Notes: generated by a model from the letters alone, not told the origin. A stretch of 64,000 nucleotides of DNA from Mesorhizobium sp. B2-3-12 (GCF_006442205.1 NZ_VFVR01000013.1:1-64000), one strand, 5' to 3'. Numbered from the stretch's first letter, positions 35,744 to 45,468 are shown. Numbers and translations: made by a program.

Positions 35744-37291
35744 ATGGCTGACGACACCAGTATTTTCATCGGCGCCAGCCGCAAGCCCGACGACAGCTAT
35801 CAGCGGGCCGAAAACCTGCTGCTGCAATACGGCAATCGCCACGGTCTGGTGACCGGCGCCACCGGTACCGGCAAGACCGTCAGCTTGCAGATCCTGGCGG
35901 AGGGATTTTCCAACGCCGGCGTGCCGGTCTTCTGCGGCGACATCAAGGGCGACCTTTCCGGCATCGCCATGATGGGCACCGCGCAGGATTTCCTGGTCAA
36001 GCGGGCAGAACAGGTGAAGCTCGACCCTTACGACTTCCAGGAGTTCCCGGTCATCTTCTGGGATCTGTTCGGCGAGCAGGGCCACCCCATCCGCGCGACC
36101 ATTTCGGAAATGGGGCCGCTGCTCTTGTCGCGGCTGATGAACCTGACCGACGCGCAGGAAGGCATCATGAACATTGCCTTCCGCATCGCCGACGAGGAAG
36201 GGCTGCTGCTGCTCGACATGAAAGACCTGCAGGCGCTGCTCGCCAACATCGCCGAGCGTGCGGAAGAGATCAGCGCCCGTTACGGCAACGTCACCAAGCC
36301 ATCGGTGGGGGCCATCCAGCGCACCTTGCTGGTGCTGGAACAGCAGGGGGCGACAAACTTCTTCGGCGAGCCGGCATTGCGCATTGCCGACATCATGCGC
36401 ACGACCCGCGACGGCCGCGGCGCCATCAGCGTATTGGCCGCAGACAAGCTGATGATGAATCCGCGCCTCTACGCGACGTTCCTGCTCTGGCTGATGTCGG
36501 AGCTGTTCGAGGAACTGCCGGAGGTCGGCGATCCCGACAAACCGAAGCTGGTCTTCTTCTTCGACGAGGCCCACCTCTTGTTCGACGAGGCGCCGAAGGT
36601 GCTGATCGACAGGGTCGAGCAGGTGGTCCGCCTGATCCGCTCCAAGGGCGTCGGCGTCTATTTCGTCACGCAGAACCCCTTGGATATTCCCGAGAAGGTC
36701 CTGGCCCAACTCGGCAACCGCGTGCAGCACGCGCTGCGCGCCTACACGCCGCGCGAGCAGCAGGCGGTGAGGACGGCGGCCGAAACCTTCCGGCCCAATC
36801 CGGATTTCGACTGCGCCACCGCCATCACCCAGCTCGCCACCGGCGAAGCGCTGGTCTCGACGCTGGAGGCCAAGGGCATTCCGTCCATGGTCCAGCGCAC
36901 GCTGATCCGCCCGCCGTCCTCGCGGCTCGGGCCCATAACCCCCGCCGAACGGCAGAAGCTGATCGGGGAAAGCCCTGTTATCGGCCAGTACGATCAGGTC
37001 ATCGATCGCGAATCGGCTTTCGAGATGTTGCAGAAGAAGGCCAAGGAGGCGCAGGACGCCGAAGCGCAGGCACAGCAGGCCGGCAGCGGCGGCTCGCGCT
37101 GGACCATTCCCGGCTTCGGCAATGACGATCCAGCACCGCAGTCCGGTGGCCGCCGGGCTCCGGCGCCACGCCCCTCCAATCGCCAGACGGTGGCGGAAGC
37201 CGCGATCAAATCGGTGGTGCGCTCGGTCGGCTCGTCGGTCGGGCGAGCGATCGTGCGCGGTATCCTGGGGAGCCTCTCGCGCGGACGTTGA
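35744..37291 (+). CDS. HerA-like ATPase (DUF853)
   Basis: 515 residues. Walker A GATGTGKT lies at about residue 41, with Walker B LVFFFDEAH and an Arg-finger-like region near YFVTQNPLDIPEKVLAQLGN. The family (DUF853, helicase HerA C-terminal related) is widespread in proteobacteria but its role is unclear; DNA translocation is inferred from the fold. The C terminus is low complexity (QAQQAGSGGS, RRAPAPRPSN) ending in a basic helix, possibly a membrane or nucleic-acid contact. ATG 35744 has GGAG nine bases upstream. No NurA nuclease partner is nearby. Confidence 0.85.
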   Translation: MADDTSIFIGASRKPDDSYQRAENLLLQYGNRHGLVTGATGTGKTVSLQILAEGFSNAGVPVFCGDIKGDLSGIAMMGTAQDFLVKRAEQVKLDPYDFQEFPVIFWDLFGEQGHPIRATISEMGPLLLSRLMNLTDAQEGIMNIAFRIADEEGLLLLDMKDLQALLANIAERAEEISARYGNVTKPSVGAIQRTLLVLEQQGATNFFGEPALRIADIMRTTRDGRGAISVLAADKLMMNPRLYATFLLWLMSELFEELPEVGDPDKPKLVFFFDEAHLLFDEAPKVLIDRVEQVVRLIRSKGVGVYFVTQNPLDIPEKVLAQLGNRVQHALRAYTPREQQAVRTAAETFRPNPDFDCATAITQLATGEALVSTLEAKGIPSMVQRTLIRPPSSRLGPITPAERQKLIGESPVIGQYDQVIDRESAFEMLQKKAKEAQDAEAQAQQAGSGGSRWTIPGFGNDDPAPQSGGRRAPAPRPSNRQTVAEAAIKSVVRSVGSSVGRAIVRGILGSLSRGR

Positions 37292-37424
37292 GCAGCGGCC
37301 GGACCGCGGGGACTGCTCCGAAGCATAATCGCGTCTTCGACGGCCGGATCGGTGAAGCACAGCCCTGTCAATCTCAAACTCGCAAAACCAAAGTCGAATG
37401 GCTGTGCCTACATCGAGGTCTGAT

Positions 37425-38207
37425 ATGCCCGACACTTTTACCCTTGCGGCCTGCGCCGAGATGCTGTGGCGCGACAGGCCGATGGAGTTCCGCGTCAAGC
37501 GCCTGACCGAAATGGGTTTTCAGGTCGGCCTCTGGAACTGGCCAGATCACGATCTTGCGATGCTGGAAAGATCCGGCGCCACCTTCTCGATCATGAATGG
37601 CTATCTCCGCGGCCGGCTCGCCGATGACGAGGGTGCCGCCGAACTCTTGAGGACGGCGAAGGAGACGGCGGCCGTCGGCAAGCGCCTCGGCGTCGCCCGG
37701 CTTAATCTGCACGGAACGGGCCTGGGCGAGGGCGGTCTGCCGGTCACGCCGTGCGAGACCGTTACCGGCGCGATGTGGCTCAAGGCACGCGACACGCTGA
37801 ACCGCGTCGCCGACCTCGCCGAGGCGGAGGGCGTGACTTTCACGCTGGAGAATTTGAATCTGCCGGTCGATCATCCCGGCGTGCCGTTCGGGCGCGCCGA
37901 GGATACGCTGGCACTGGTATCGAGCGTGAACCGGCCGGGCCTGCGCCTCAATCTCGACCTGTACCATGCGCAGATCGGCGAGGGGAACCTGATCGAGCTC
38001 TGCCGCGCCTGCCTGCCCTGGATCGGCGAGGTGCAGGTGGCGGACGTGCCCGGACGCCTGGAGCCCGGCACCGGCGAGATCAACTATAGCGGCATTGCCC
38101 GTGCGTTGAAGGATATGGGCTACCGGGGACCGGTCGCCATGGAGGCGTTCGCCTCCGGCGATCCCGAAGCAGCGCTTCAGGCCTTCCGCGATGCTTTCAC
38201 CACCTGA
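37425..38207 (+). CDS. Hydroxypyruvate isomerase-like TIM-barrel protein
   Basis: 260 residues of the xylose-isomerase-like TIM-barrel superfamily. Metal-site segments are visible: LNLHGTGLG, FTLENLNLP (Glu), LNLDLYHAQIGEG (Asp/His), IGEVQVADVPGR and MEAFASG. This is closest in wording to Hyi/OtnI-type isomerases. GAGG precedes ATG 37425. The gene stands alone between the ATPase and a repeat, so its pathway is not evident. Confidence 0.8.
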   Translation: MPDTFTLAACAEMLWRDRPMEFRVKRLTEMGFQVGLWNWPDHDLAMLERSGATFSIMNGYLRGRLADDEGAAELLRTAKETAAVGKRLGVARLNLHGTGLGEGGLPVTPCETVTGAMWLKARDTLNRVADLAEAEGVTFTLENLNLPVDHPGVPFGRAEDTLALVSSVNRPGLRLNLDLYHAQIGEGNLIELCRACLPWIGEVQVADVPGRLEPGTGEINYSGIARALKDMGYRGPVAMEAFASGDPEAALQAFRDAFTT

Positions 38208-38367
38208 GGAAACAGCAACAGTCCCCAGGAACGCCATCCGGCTATCGTTGCCGACAGCCACGCGATGAAAGCGTGCGGAAAAAAATTAGTGGCGGCCGAT
38301 GCGGCCGGCGTCGACACGCTGCCGATCGAAGGCCGCTTCTTCTCACCATGGATGCGCGGAGCGTCAA

Positions 38368-38431
38368 ATGCATGTCGCTCAAAAGTGACCTCGGTCTTGG
38401 GAAGACGACATGCATAAAATCAAAGGCTTAA
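38368..38431. repeat. Dispersed palindromic intergenic repeat, copy 2
   Basis: ATGCATGTCGCTCAAAAGTG on the left and GACGACATGCATAAAA on the right; the terminal ATGCATGTCG and CGACATGCAT are exact inverted repeats. It aligns end to end with the copy at 26521. Its right end supplies the TAA stop of the lysR gene. Both copies sit at the 3' end of a regulator gene with the same orientation relative to it. Confidence 0.75.
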
Positions 38432-39354
38432 TGTTCACCGCGCCAGATCCGGTCAATGACGTCGAAGGCCAGGGCGACATTGGGATCGGATCGCCGCGCG
38501 AACAAGCAGGCAAAACCCAGGCTGGTTTCCAGCTTGACCCTGTCCGCGATAACCAGGCCGTTCGCCTGTCGTTCGTTGAGCGCGATCGATTCGCGGCAGA
38601 GGCTCAGCCCAAGCCCGGTCCGAACCATCGCCAGCATCGAGGTTTCCTGATCGACGAGGGCGACGATATTCTGCTTGATGCCGCCCAATTGCCTCGCAAG
38701 CAGCCTGTTGTGGACCGATGCCGGCGGAGTGCCGATCCATGGAAGCTCGGCAAGCTCCTTCCAGTCCCGTCCCGCCACCATGCCGGCAAAGCCGGGCGGC
38801 GCCACGACGCGATACGTCATGCTGGACAAGCGCTTGATGAAGAACTGGGCCTCGGGTTCCGTATCCGCGGCATCGGTGCTTGTGCCGAAGTCGTCGAGAT
38901 CGCCGAGAATGAAGCCGACATCCAGTTCGTTTCGCTTCAGCCGGATGGCGACCTCGCCACTCATGCCTTGCCGAAGTTCCGTGTCGATGCCCGGGCCGCT
39001 TTCGGCGAGAGCCTGCAAAAACGCGCCCAGGCGGGTGAATTCGGGGTCGATGATCGTGCCGATCCTGAGTCTGCCGCGTAGCTTCGTGCCGAGATGCCTG
39101 GCGGTCTGCCTGAACTCGGCTGCCTGGGCCAGCACCTGCTGGCCTTTCGCCGCGAGCAACGCACCATCGCGCGTCAATTCAAGTCCGCTCGCGGTCCGAT
39201 GGAACAATGCCACGCCGACTTGCTGGGAAAGCCGTTTAAGTTGAAGGCTGACGGCAGGCTGGGTGAGATGCAGCAATTCGGCCGCCTTGGTAACGTTGCC
39301 TTCCTGAGCCACGGTGACAAACGCTTTGACCAACCTGATATCCAGATGATCCAT
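38428..39354 (-). CDS. LysR-family regulator, possible DddR
   Basis: 308 residues. The winged HTH is at about 18-38 (AAELLHLTQPAVSLQLKRLS) and the effector domain follows with GRLRIGTIIDPEFTRLGAFL. It is divergent from the GMC oxidoreductase/CoA-transferase operon, the classic arrangement for a LysR activator of that operon. In DddD-type DMSP systems the regulator DddR is LysR-type, which fits. The in-frame ATG ten codons upstream lacks a ribosome site; MDHLDIRLVKAF at 39354 is the natural start. The target site should lie in 39355-39512. Confidence 0.85.
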   Translation of the reverse strand: MDHLDIRLVKAFVTVAQEGNVTKAAELLHLTQPAVSLQLKRLSQQVGVALFHRTASGLELTRDGALLAAKGQQVLAQAAEFRQTARHLGTKLRGRLRIGTIIDPEFTRLGAFLQALAESGPGIDTELRQGMSGEVAIRLKRNELDVGFILGDLDDFGTSTDAADTEPEAQFFIKRLSSMTYRVVAPPGFAGMVAGRDWKELAELPWIGTPPASVHNRLLARQLGGIKQNIVALVDQETSMLAMVRTGLGLSLCRESIALNERQANGLVIADRVKLETSLGFACLFARRSDPNVALAFDVIDRIWRGEH

Positions 39355-39512
39355 ATAAATTCTCGTTATGATGGTCTCTGCCATTTATCATTGGATTCGA
39401 TGAATTTATAGACGCATTTTGACAACAGGTAGAGTTTCAAGCCGGCGACGATGACGAGAATTATAAGAATTTGTCCGCTTCTGGCATTGCATCTCGCGGA
39501 GGATTGACTGGA

Positions 39513-41198
39513 ATGAAGGCGCGGGGCGCTCGCTCGGATACTGAAGATTTCGACTACGTAGTGGTCGGAGCCGGATCGGCGGGCTGCCTGCTTGCCAGCC
39601 GTCTCAGCAGCGATCCCGCCAGGCGGGTTCTGTTGATCGAGGCTGGCCGCAAAGACAACTACCCCTGGATTCACATACCCGTGGGTTACCTCTACTGCAT
39701 TGGCAATTCGCGTACCGACTGGCTTTACAACACCGAGCCCGAGGCGGGTCTCAACGGCCGCTCCCTGCGTTATCCCCGTGGCAAGGTGCTGGGCGGCTGC
39801 TCGTCAATCAATGGCATGATCTATATGCGCGGCCAGTCCCGCGACTACGATCAATGGGCGGCAATCACCGGCGATGGCGAATGGTCATGGCAAAACTCCC
39901 TGCCGGACTTCATGGCGCATGAGGACCATTATCGCCTCGACAACGACGCCGATCCCGCGACCGGCGGCAACAGCCGGTTCTCGGACATGCATGGCCATGG
40001 CGGCGAGTGGCGCATCGAAAAGCAGCGTCTCAAATGGGATATTCTCGAATCCTTCACCGATGCCGCTGTCCAGGCCGGCATCCCCCGATCGTCCGATTTC
40101 AACGGCGGCGATAACGAAGGTGTCGGCTACTTCGAGGTCAACCAGAAATCCGGCTGGCGGTGGAACACGTCGAAAGCCTTTTTGCGACCGGTCCGCCATC
40201 GCCGCAACCTGGTGATCTGGACGCAAGCCGAAGTTGACAGGCTGTGCATCGAAACCGGGCCGGATGGTCACAAGCGCTGCACCGGCTTGTTCCTCCGCCG
40301 CCGCGACCAGCAGATATCGGTCCAAGCGAAATGTGAGGTCATTCTGTCGGCGGGGGCGATTGGCTCTCCACGGATATTGCAACTCTCGGGCATCGGCCCG
40401 GCGGCAGTTCTCGGAGGTGCCGGTATCGATGTCGAGCTTGATCTCCCAGGCGTTGGAGAAAATCTGCAGGATCACCTGCAGATCCGCGCCGTCTTCAAGG
40501 TCACCAATGCCAGAACGCTCAACACGCTTGCCAACAGTCTTGCCGGCAAGGCGATGATCGGGCTGGAATACGCTTTGAAGCGCACCGGGCCGATGAGCAT
40601 GTCGCCATCGCAACTCGGCGCGTTCACGCGCTCCGATCCCGGCCAGGCGCATGCCAATCTCGAATATCATGTTCAGCCGCTCAGTCTCGACGCGTTCGGC
40701 GAACCTCTGCACACCATACCGGCCTTCACCGCCAGCGTCTGCAACCTCAACCCAACCAGTCGCGGCAGCGTGCGGGTCCGCTCCGCGCAACGCGGGCAAG
40801 CGCCGGCCATCGCGCCCAATTATTTGAGCACCGAGAAAGATCGCAAGATTGCCGCCGACAGCATCAGGCAGATCCGGTCGATCGTCGGCCAGCCGGCGCT
40901 TGCAAGATACAATCCCGTCGAATGGAAGCCCGGCGTCGAATTCCAGAGCGATGAAGATCTCGCCAAGCTCGCGGGCGACATCGCGAACACCATCTTCCAT
41001 CCCGTGGGGACCGCCAGGATGGGCCGCGACGATGACGCGATGGCCGTGCTCGACAGCCGGTTGCGCGTCCGCGGCATCGAGGGCTTGCGCGTCGTCGACG
41101 CCAGCGTGATGCCGACGATCACCAGCGGCAACACCAGCGCCCCGACGATGATGATCGCCGAAAAGGCGGCGCGCTGGATCATCAACGACGCGCGATGA
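39513..41198 (+). CDS. GMC-family alcohol dehydrogenase, possible DddA
   Basis: 561 residues of the choline-dehydrogenase-like GMC family. The FAD motif VVVGAGSAG is at 16-24; RYPRGKVLGGCSSINGM and SGIGPAAVLGGAG follow; catalytic His496 is in FHPVGTARMG. That motif differs from the HPCGTCRMG of the BetA in this window, so it is not a second BetA by motif. It lies 28 bases before the DddD-like gene. In some DMSP degraders a GMC enzyme (DddA) oxidises 3-hydroxypropionate to malonate semialdehyde, which is the best inferred role. Start ATG 39513 has GGAGGA upstream. Confidence 0.82.
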   Translation: MKARGARSDTEDFDYVVVGAGSAGCLLASRLSSDPARRVLLIEAGRKDNYPWIHIPVGYLYCIGNSRTDWLYNTEPEAGLNGRSLRYPRGKVLGGCSSINGMIYMRGQSRDYDQWAAITGDGEWSWQNSLPDFMAHEDHYRLDNDADPATGGNSRFSDMHGHGGEWRIEKQRLKWDILESFTDAAVQAGIPRSSDFNGGDNEGVGYFEVNQKSGWRWNTSKAFLRPVRHRRNLVIWTQAEVDRLCIETGPDGHKRCTGLFLRRRDQQISVQAKCEVILSAGAIGSPRILQLSGIGPAAVLGGAGIDVELDLPGVGENLQDHLQIRAVFKVTNARTLNTLANSLAGKAMIGLEYALKRTGPMSMSPSQLGAFTRSDPGQAHANLEYHVQPLSLDAFGEPLHTIPAFTASVCNLNPTSRGSVRVRSAQRGQAPAIAPNYLSTEKDRKIAADSIRQIRSIVGQPALARYNPVEWKPGVEFQSDEDLAKLAGDIANTIFHPVGTARMGRDDDAMAVLDSRLRVRGIEGLRVVDASVMPTITSGNTSAPTMMIAEKAARWIINDAR

Positions 41199-41226
41199 CA
41201 CAGACACCAACCAAGAGATCACCGCC

Positions 41227-43740
41227 ATGACCTCGACTTCGCGTTGCGCACTGCCGCTGTCCGGCATCAAGATCATCGACTTCGGGCAGTATATCGCCGG
41301 CCCCGCGGTGGCGATGATCCTCGGCGATCTCGGCGCGGGTGTCGTTCATGTCGATCCCCCCTCGGGTCCGCTCTGGGACAATCCGGCCAATGCAATTCTC
41401 AACCGCAACAAGTTGAGCGTCACGATCGACTTGAAAACCGCCGCGGGCCTGAACGAGGCGAACGCGCTGGTTGCCGAAGCCGACATCGTCATCGAGAATT
41501 TCAGGCCTAAGGTCCTGGCCCGGCTCGGCATCGACTTCGAAGCGCTGCGAAAAGTCCGTCCCGAGTTGATCACGGTATCGATCCCCGGCTTCGCCTCGAA
41601 CGATCAACTGCGCAGCGACTGGCGCGCCTTCGAGACCGTTATCGCCGCCTCATCCGGCGTCTTCACGGACATGGGCCTCAACCGGGTGCTGATGGGGATC
41701 AATCCGTCCTTTTCGCCGCTGCCCCTGGCTTCCGCCTATGGCACCATGCTCGCGGCTTCCGCAACCGTTCTGGCCCTTCAAAGCCGCCAGCGGACCGGAC
41801 ATGGCGACCATATCGAAGTGCCCCTTGCCAGCGCGGTGATGGAGGGCCTGTCCTACAATTCCATCAGGATCGAAGACTATCCGCTTCGCTACCAGACGCA
41901 GCGCGAACGGGAGATCGAACGCCGCCGCGAGGAAGGCCTGCCGATGGACATGTCCTACGGCGACTTGCAGGAATTTCTTGATCCCTTCTATCGAAGCTAC
42001 ATGTGCGGCGACGGGCGGATGTTCTACGTCGTCTGCCCAAGCCACAAGAACCACGCCAAACGCTGCCTGCAGACGCTCGGCCTTTACGATGAACTCGTGA
42101 GTGAAGGGCTCCGCGAGGAAGACGACACCTATCTTCCCGTCTCGGAATGGTCATCCGACGTGTCGCTCGGCGTCTATCCCTTGCCGAAATTCTGGGCCCA
42201 CAAGATTGCCGCAAGGATGAAGGCGGTTTTCCTGACCCGCACCGCGGCGCAATGGGAGCATATTTTCGGCGAAGGGTTATTCCCGGGAGCACCGCAGCGC
42301 TGGCTTCAGGAATGGATTACCGACGATCATGCCAGGGCGGCTGGCCTGATGATCGAGGTCGACGATCCCATACTGGGCCGCATGATCCAGCCTGGGCCGA
42401 TGGTGTGGCTGCAGGAAAGTGCGCACGCCATGTTGAGCCCGGTGCCGCGCAGCTGGGTAACCGTGGCCGAGGCCCAGGCAAGGCTGGCTGAAGTGAAAAG
42501 TCCGCCTCCGCCTGTTCCTGCCGCCAATGCCTCCGTCGGCTGGCTCGACGGGATCAAGATCCTCGACCTCTGCAACGTCATCGCGGGTCCGCACTCGGTC
42601 GCTTATCTCGCCCGCTTCGGCGCGGAGGTGATCAAGATCGACCCGGCAAAACCGTTCTACGACTGCTGGAACACGGTAATTTTTGGCATGTCCCACATGC
42701 GCGGCAAAAAATCCGCGCTGCTGGATATCGCAACCGTTGACGGGCGCGACGCATTCGAGAGGTTGGTCAAGTCCGTGGATGTCGTCGTCTGGAACGCCAC
42801 CGACCGTCAGGTCGAAGTCATGGGACTCGACCTAAAAGGGATGACAGAGCTCAACCCCGACGCAATTTTCTGTCAGCTCGATTGCTTCGGCGGCGTCCGC
42901 GTCGGACCGCGCACCAACTATCTTGGCTATGACGACCTGGTCCAGGCGGCGACAGGCATCATGCTTCGGTTTGGAGGATCGATGCGGACGCCGGAAGAAC
43001 ATGCCCATGTCGGCACCATCGATGTCATGTGCGGCTTTGGCGCCGCTCTCGGCGTGGCTGCCGCGCTTTTCCAGAAATCCGCAACTGGCGTCGTCGGCCG
43101 GCCACGCACGTCGCTGTCGGCGCTGACAGGGCTGGCGCAAATCCCCTTCTGCTACGACTATGAGGGCCGTCGACCATTCGATGAACCGGCGGGCCGCGAA
43201 ACAAAAGGTTTTGACGCGTTGTCCCGGCTTTACGAAACTGCGTCCGGTGGTTCGATCCTGCTATGTGCGTCGGACGCCGACTTGCCGCGCTTCGAGACGG
43301 TAGAGGGATTGGCGGGGCTGGCTTCGATACCGAAGCCCGACCGGGTGACCCATCTGGCCAAGATATTCATGACCGAACCGGCCGAGATTTGGCAACAGCG
43401 CCTTGTCGACGCTGATATCGGTGCATCGCCTTGCGAGAACATCGAGACGATCCGGAGCCGGAACGCAAGGATGGCGGACGGTTGGCCTGGCACCCAATAT
43501 GGCAGTTACTCGTTCTCCGTCTTCCCAGATCACCCGAGCGGTCACATGGTGACCCAACTTGATCCTTTCGCCGTCCGGCCCAGTGAGGGAAAGGTCCATG
43601 CTCTTGCGTCGGCCGAGAAATACGGCGCCTCGACACGCGCCGTTCTCGCCGCCGTCGGCTATGACGATGCTGACATCGACAGAATGCTGAAGTCGGGTGC
43701 CGCCAGTGTCTCCTGGAGCAGAGCCTATTTGCCAGGCTGA
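41227..43740 (+). CDS. dddD: Double-domain class III CoA-transferase, probable DMSP lyase DddD
   Basis: 837 residues made of two CaiB/BaiF domains (about 10-410 and 440-830) joined by a Pro-rich linker (KSPPPPVPAANA). This length and architecture are those of DddD, which attaches CoA to dimethylsulfoniopropionate and releases dimethyl sulfide. The first domain has PLPLASAYG where the catalytic Asp is expected; the second keeps Asp599 in GTIDVMCGFG, close to the Asp602 that I recall as essential in the Marinomonas enzyme. Neighbours (LysR regulator, GMC dehydrogenase) match ddd clusters. DddC and a transporter are missing here. Another two-domain CoA-transferase remains possible. Confidence 0.65.
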   Translation: MTSTSRCALPLSGIKIIDFGQYIAGPAVAMILGDLGAGVVHVDPPSGPLWDNPANAILNRNKLSVTIDLKTAAGLNEANALVAEADIVIENFRPKVLARLGIDFEALRKVRPELITVSIPGFASNDQLRSDWRAFETVIAASSGVFTDMGLNRVLMGINPSFSPLPLASAYGTMLAASATVLALQSRQRTGHGDHIEVPLASAVMEGLSYNSIRIEDYPLRYQTQREREIERRREEGLPMDMSYGDLQEFLDPFYRSYMCGDGRMFYVVCPSHKNHAKRCLQTLGLYDELVSEGLREEDDTYLPVSEWSSDVSLGVYPLPKFWAHKIAARMKAVFLTRTAAQWEHIFGEGLFPGAPQRWLQEWITDDHARAAGLMIEVDDPILGRMIQPGPMVWLQESAHAMLSPVPRSWVTVAEAQARLAEVKSPPPPVPAANASVGWLDGIKILDLCNVIAGPHSVAYLARFGAEVIKIDPAKPFYDCWNTVIFGMSHMRGKKSALLDIATVDGRDAFERLVKSVDVVVWNATDRQVEVMGLDLKGMTELNPDAIFCQLDCFGGVRVGPRTNYLGYDDLVQAATGIMLRFGGSMRTPEEHAHVGTIDVMCGFGAALGVAAALFQKSATGVVGRPRTSLSALTGLAQIPFCYDYEGRRPFDEPAGRETKGFDALSRLYETASGGSILLCASDADLPRFETVEGLAGLASIPKPDRVTHLAKIFMTEPAEIWQQRLVDADIGASPCENIETIRSRNARMADGWPGTQYGSYSFSVFPDHPSGHMVTQLDPFAVRPSEGKVHALASAEKYGASTRAVLAAVGYDDADIDRMLKSGAASVSWSRAYLPG

Positions 43741-43803
43741 GAACAGACGCCAATGGCTCAAATCCCAAGGCGGCGTGGTTCGCCGCCCTGGATCTCGATC
43801 CAT

Positions 43804-44634
43804 TCAGAAAATCGCGTTCGTGATCGCCTTGACCGGACCGAGCAGGACCGATCCGTCCGGCACGCCCGAGTCGATCGGAATGGCCTTGTGGTTCGCCGTC
43901 GCGGCCGCCACCATCGGCTGGCTGGCATCGCTGGTCACGATGACCGGGCTTTTCGACGGCACGCGGTCGTAGAGATCGATGATGTCCTGGTTCATCAGCC
44001 GCACGCAGCCCGACGACACCGACTTGCCGATCGAACGCCATTCCGGCGAGCCGTGCAGGCGGTAGAGCGTGTCGACATTGCCCTGGAACAGGTAGAGCGC
44101 ACGCGCGCCGAGCGGGTTCTTCAAGCCGCCGGGCATGCCCCCATTGTCGGCGCTGTACTGCTTCAGTTCGGGCTGGCGGGCGATCATCTCATCCGGCGGC
44201 GTCCATTTCGGCCATTTCTGCTTCCACTGGACGACGGCATCGCCCGACCATTCGAAGCCGGCGCGGCCGAGGCCGACACCATAGCGGATGGCCTGGCCGC
44301 CCGGGCGAACCAGATAGAGGAAGTGGCCGGTCGTATCGACGACGATGGTTCCGGGCTTCTGCCCGGTCGGGTCAGGCACGATCTGGCGCAGGAACTGCGG
44401 ATCGATCCTGTCGACCGGGATGGCCGGCAGATCGAAGCCGCCATCGTTGACCGCCGCGTACATCGACGCATAGTCGGAGAGTGGCGGCTCCACGTAGGTT
44501 GGTGGCGGCGGCTCGGCTGGCCCAGGTCCGGTGGTGGTGCATGCGGAAACCGCGATCGAGGCGGCGCCCAGGGCTGCGGCATTGAGGAAGCCGCGACGGC
44601 TCAGGCGATGGGATTCGATTTCGGTTATGGACAT
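43804..44634 (-). CDS. L,D-transpeptidase (YkuD) lipoprotein
   Basis: 276 residues. SRRGFLNAAALGAASIAVSA then Cys32 combine a twin-arginine motif with a lipobox, so a Tat-exported lipoprotein. The YkuD domain spans about 95-235: HFLYLVRPGG, the conserved HGSPEWRSIG and SVSSGCVRL with nucleophile Cys210. It should form 3-3 crosslinks in peptidoglycan or attach outer-membrane proteins to it. Rhizobiales have many such enzymes. Convergent with the CoA-transferase gene, 63 bases apart. Confidence 0.9.
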   Translation of the reverse strand: MSITEIESHRLSRRGFLNAAALGAASIAVSACTTTGPGPAEPPPPTYVEPPLSDYASMYAAVNDGGFDLPAIPVDRIDPQFLRQIVPDPTGQKPGTIVVDTTGHFLYLVRPGGQAIRYGVGLGRAGFEWSGDAVVQWKQKWPKWTPPDEMIARQPELKQYSADNGGMPGGLKNPLGARALYLFQGNVDTLYRLHGSPEWRSIGKSVSSGCVRLMNQDIIDLYDRVPSKSPVIVTSDASQPMVAAATANHKAIPIDSGVPDGSVLLGPVKAITNAIF

Positions 44635-44805
44635 GGCTGCCTTCTTTAGGACTCAAATCGCAACAAAGCGTGAATACACCGACCGCTGTCGCGGGTGTCG
44701 AACAACACCTGGGGCGATAGGCGGTTCCGATTCTGGCCCGAACGTGGACAAACAAAGGCGAAGCTGTGACTGCGCCGCCACTGTGGCCCTTGGGCCACAG
44801 GTCCG

Positions 44806-45468
44806 CTAGCCACCGGATACCAAGGCGTCCAGCGACGGCAGGATCAGGGCAGGTGGCAGGTCCCGGTATTCTTCCGGCTGGTTGGAGCGGTTGATCCAAA
44901 CCGTGCGGAAGCCGAATTTCGTGGCGCCGGCTATGTCCCAGCGATTGGAGGACTGGAAGGAAACCGCGCCGGGATAGAGCCGCCAGCCGGTGGCGACCAT
45001 GTCGTACACAACAGGGTCGGTCTTGAAGCGCCGCACCGCATCGACCGAATAAACGTCGTCCAGAACATGGTCGAGCGCCGCGGACTTGACGGCCGCCTCC
45101 AGCATTTCGGGCGATCCGTTGGAGAGGATCGCCAGTCTCGCGCCCGAAGCCTTCAGCGCCTTCAGCACGGCCGGCACTTCGGGGTAACAATCCAGCCTCC
45201 AATAGGCTTCCAGCAGCTTTGCCTTCAGGCTCGGGTCGGCCGAAGGGACCTTGCGCAAGGCGAAGTCCAGCGCCTGTTCCGTCAACTGCCAGAAATCGGC
45301 ATAGGCGCCCATGAGCGTGCGCACCCAGGAATATTCGAGCTGCTTGGCGCGCCAGATTTCGGACAGGAGCTGGCCGTCCGGGCCGATCGCGTCCGCGTGG
45401 CGGCGCACGGCCGCGTGCACGTCGAACAGCGTGCCATAGGCGTCGAAAACATAGGCGGCGTATTGCAT
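44806..45468 (-). CDS. Haloacid dehalogenase, type II
   Basis: 220 residues of the HAD superfamily. Nucleophile Asp9 is in YVFDAYGTLFD; motif II ILSNGSPEML, Lys in RRFKTDPVVYDM, and SSNRWDIAGA with the Ser/Asn/Asp triad are characteristic of L-2-haloacid dehalogenases. The Arg of RTLMG that binds the carboxylate is present. It would hydrolyse L-2-haloacids to D-2-hydroxyacids; the natural substrate may differ. ATG 45468 (MQYAAYVF) is chosen because the longer frame has no conserved sequence. Confidence 0.87.
   Translation of the reverse strand: MQYAAYVFDAYGTLFDVHAAVRRHADAIGPDGQLLSEIWRAKQLEYSWVRTLMGAYADFWQLTEQALDFALRKVPSADPSLKAKLLEAYWRLDCYPEVPAVLKALKASGARLAILSNGSPEMLEAAVKSAALDHVLDDVYSVDAVRRFKTDPVVYDMVATGWRLYPGAVSFQSSNRWDIAGATKFGFRTVWINRSNQPEEYRDLPPALILPSLDALVSGG

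Noticed and set aside
39513..41198. Second choline dehydrogenase BetA
   Set aside because: The active-site motif is HPVGTARMG rather than HPCGTCRMG, and the neighbours are a LysR regulator and a CoA-transferase rather than bet genes.
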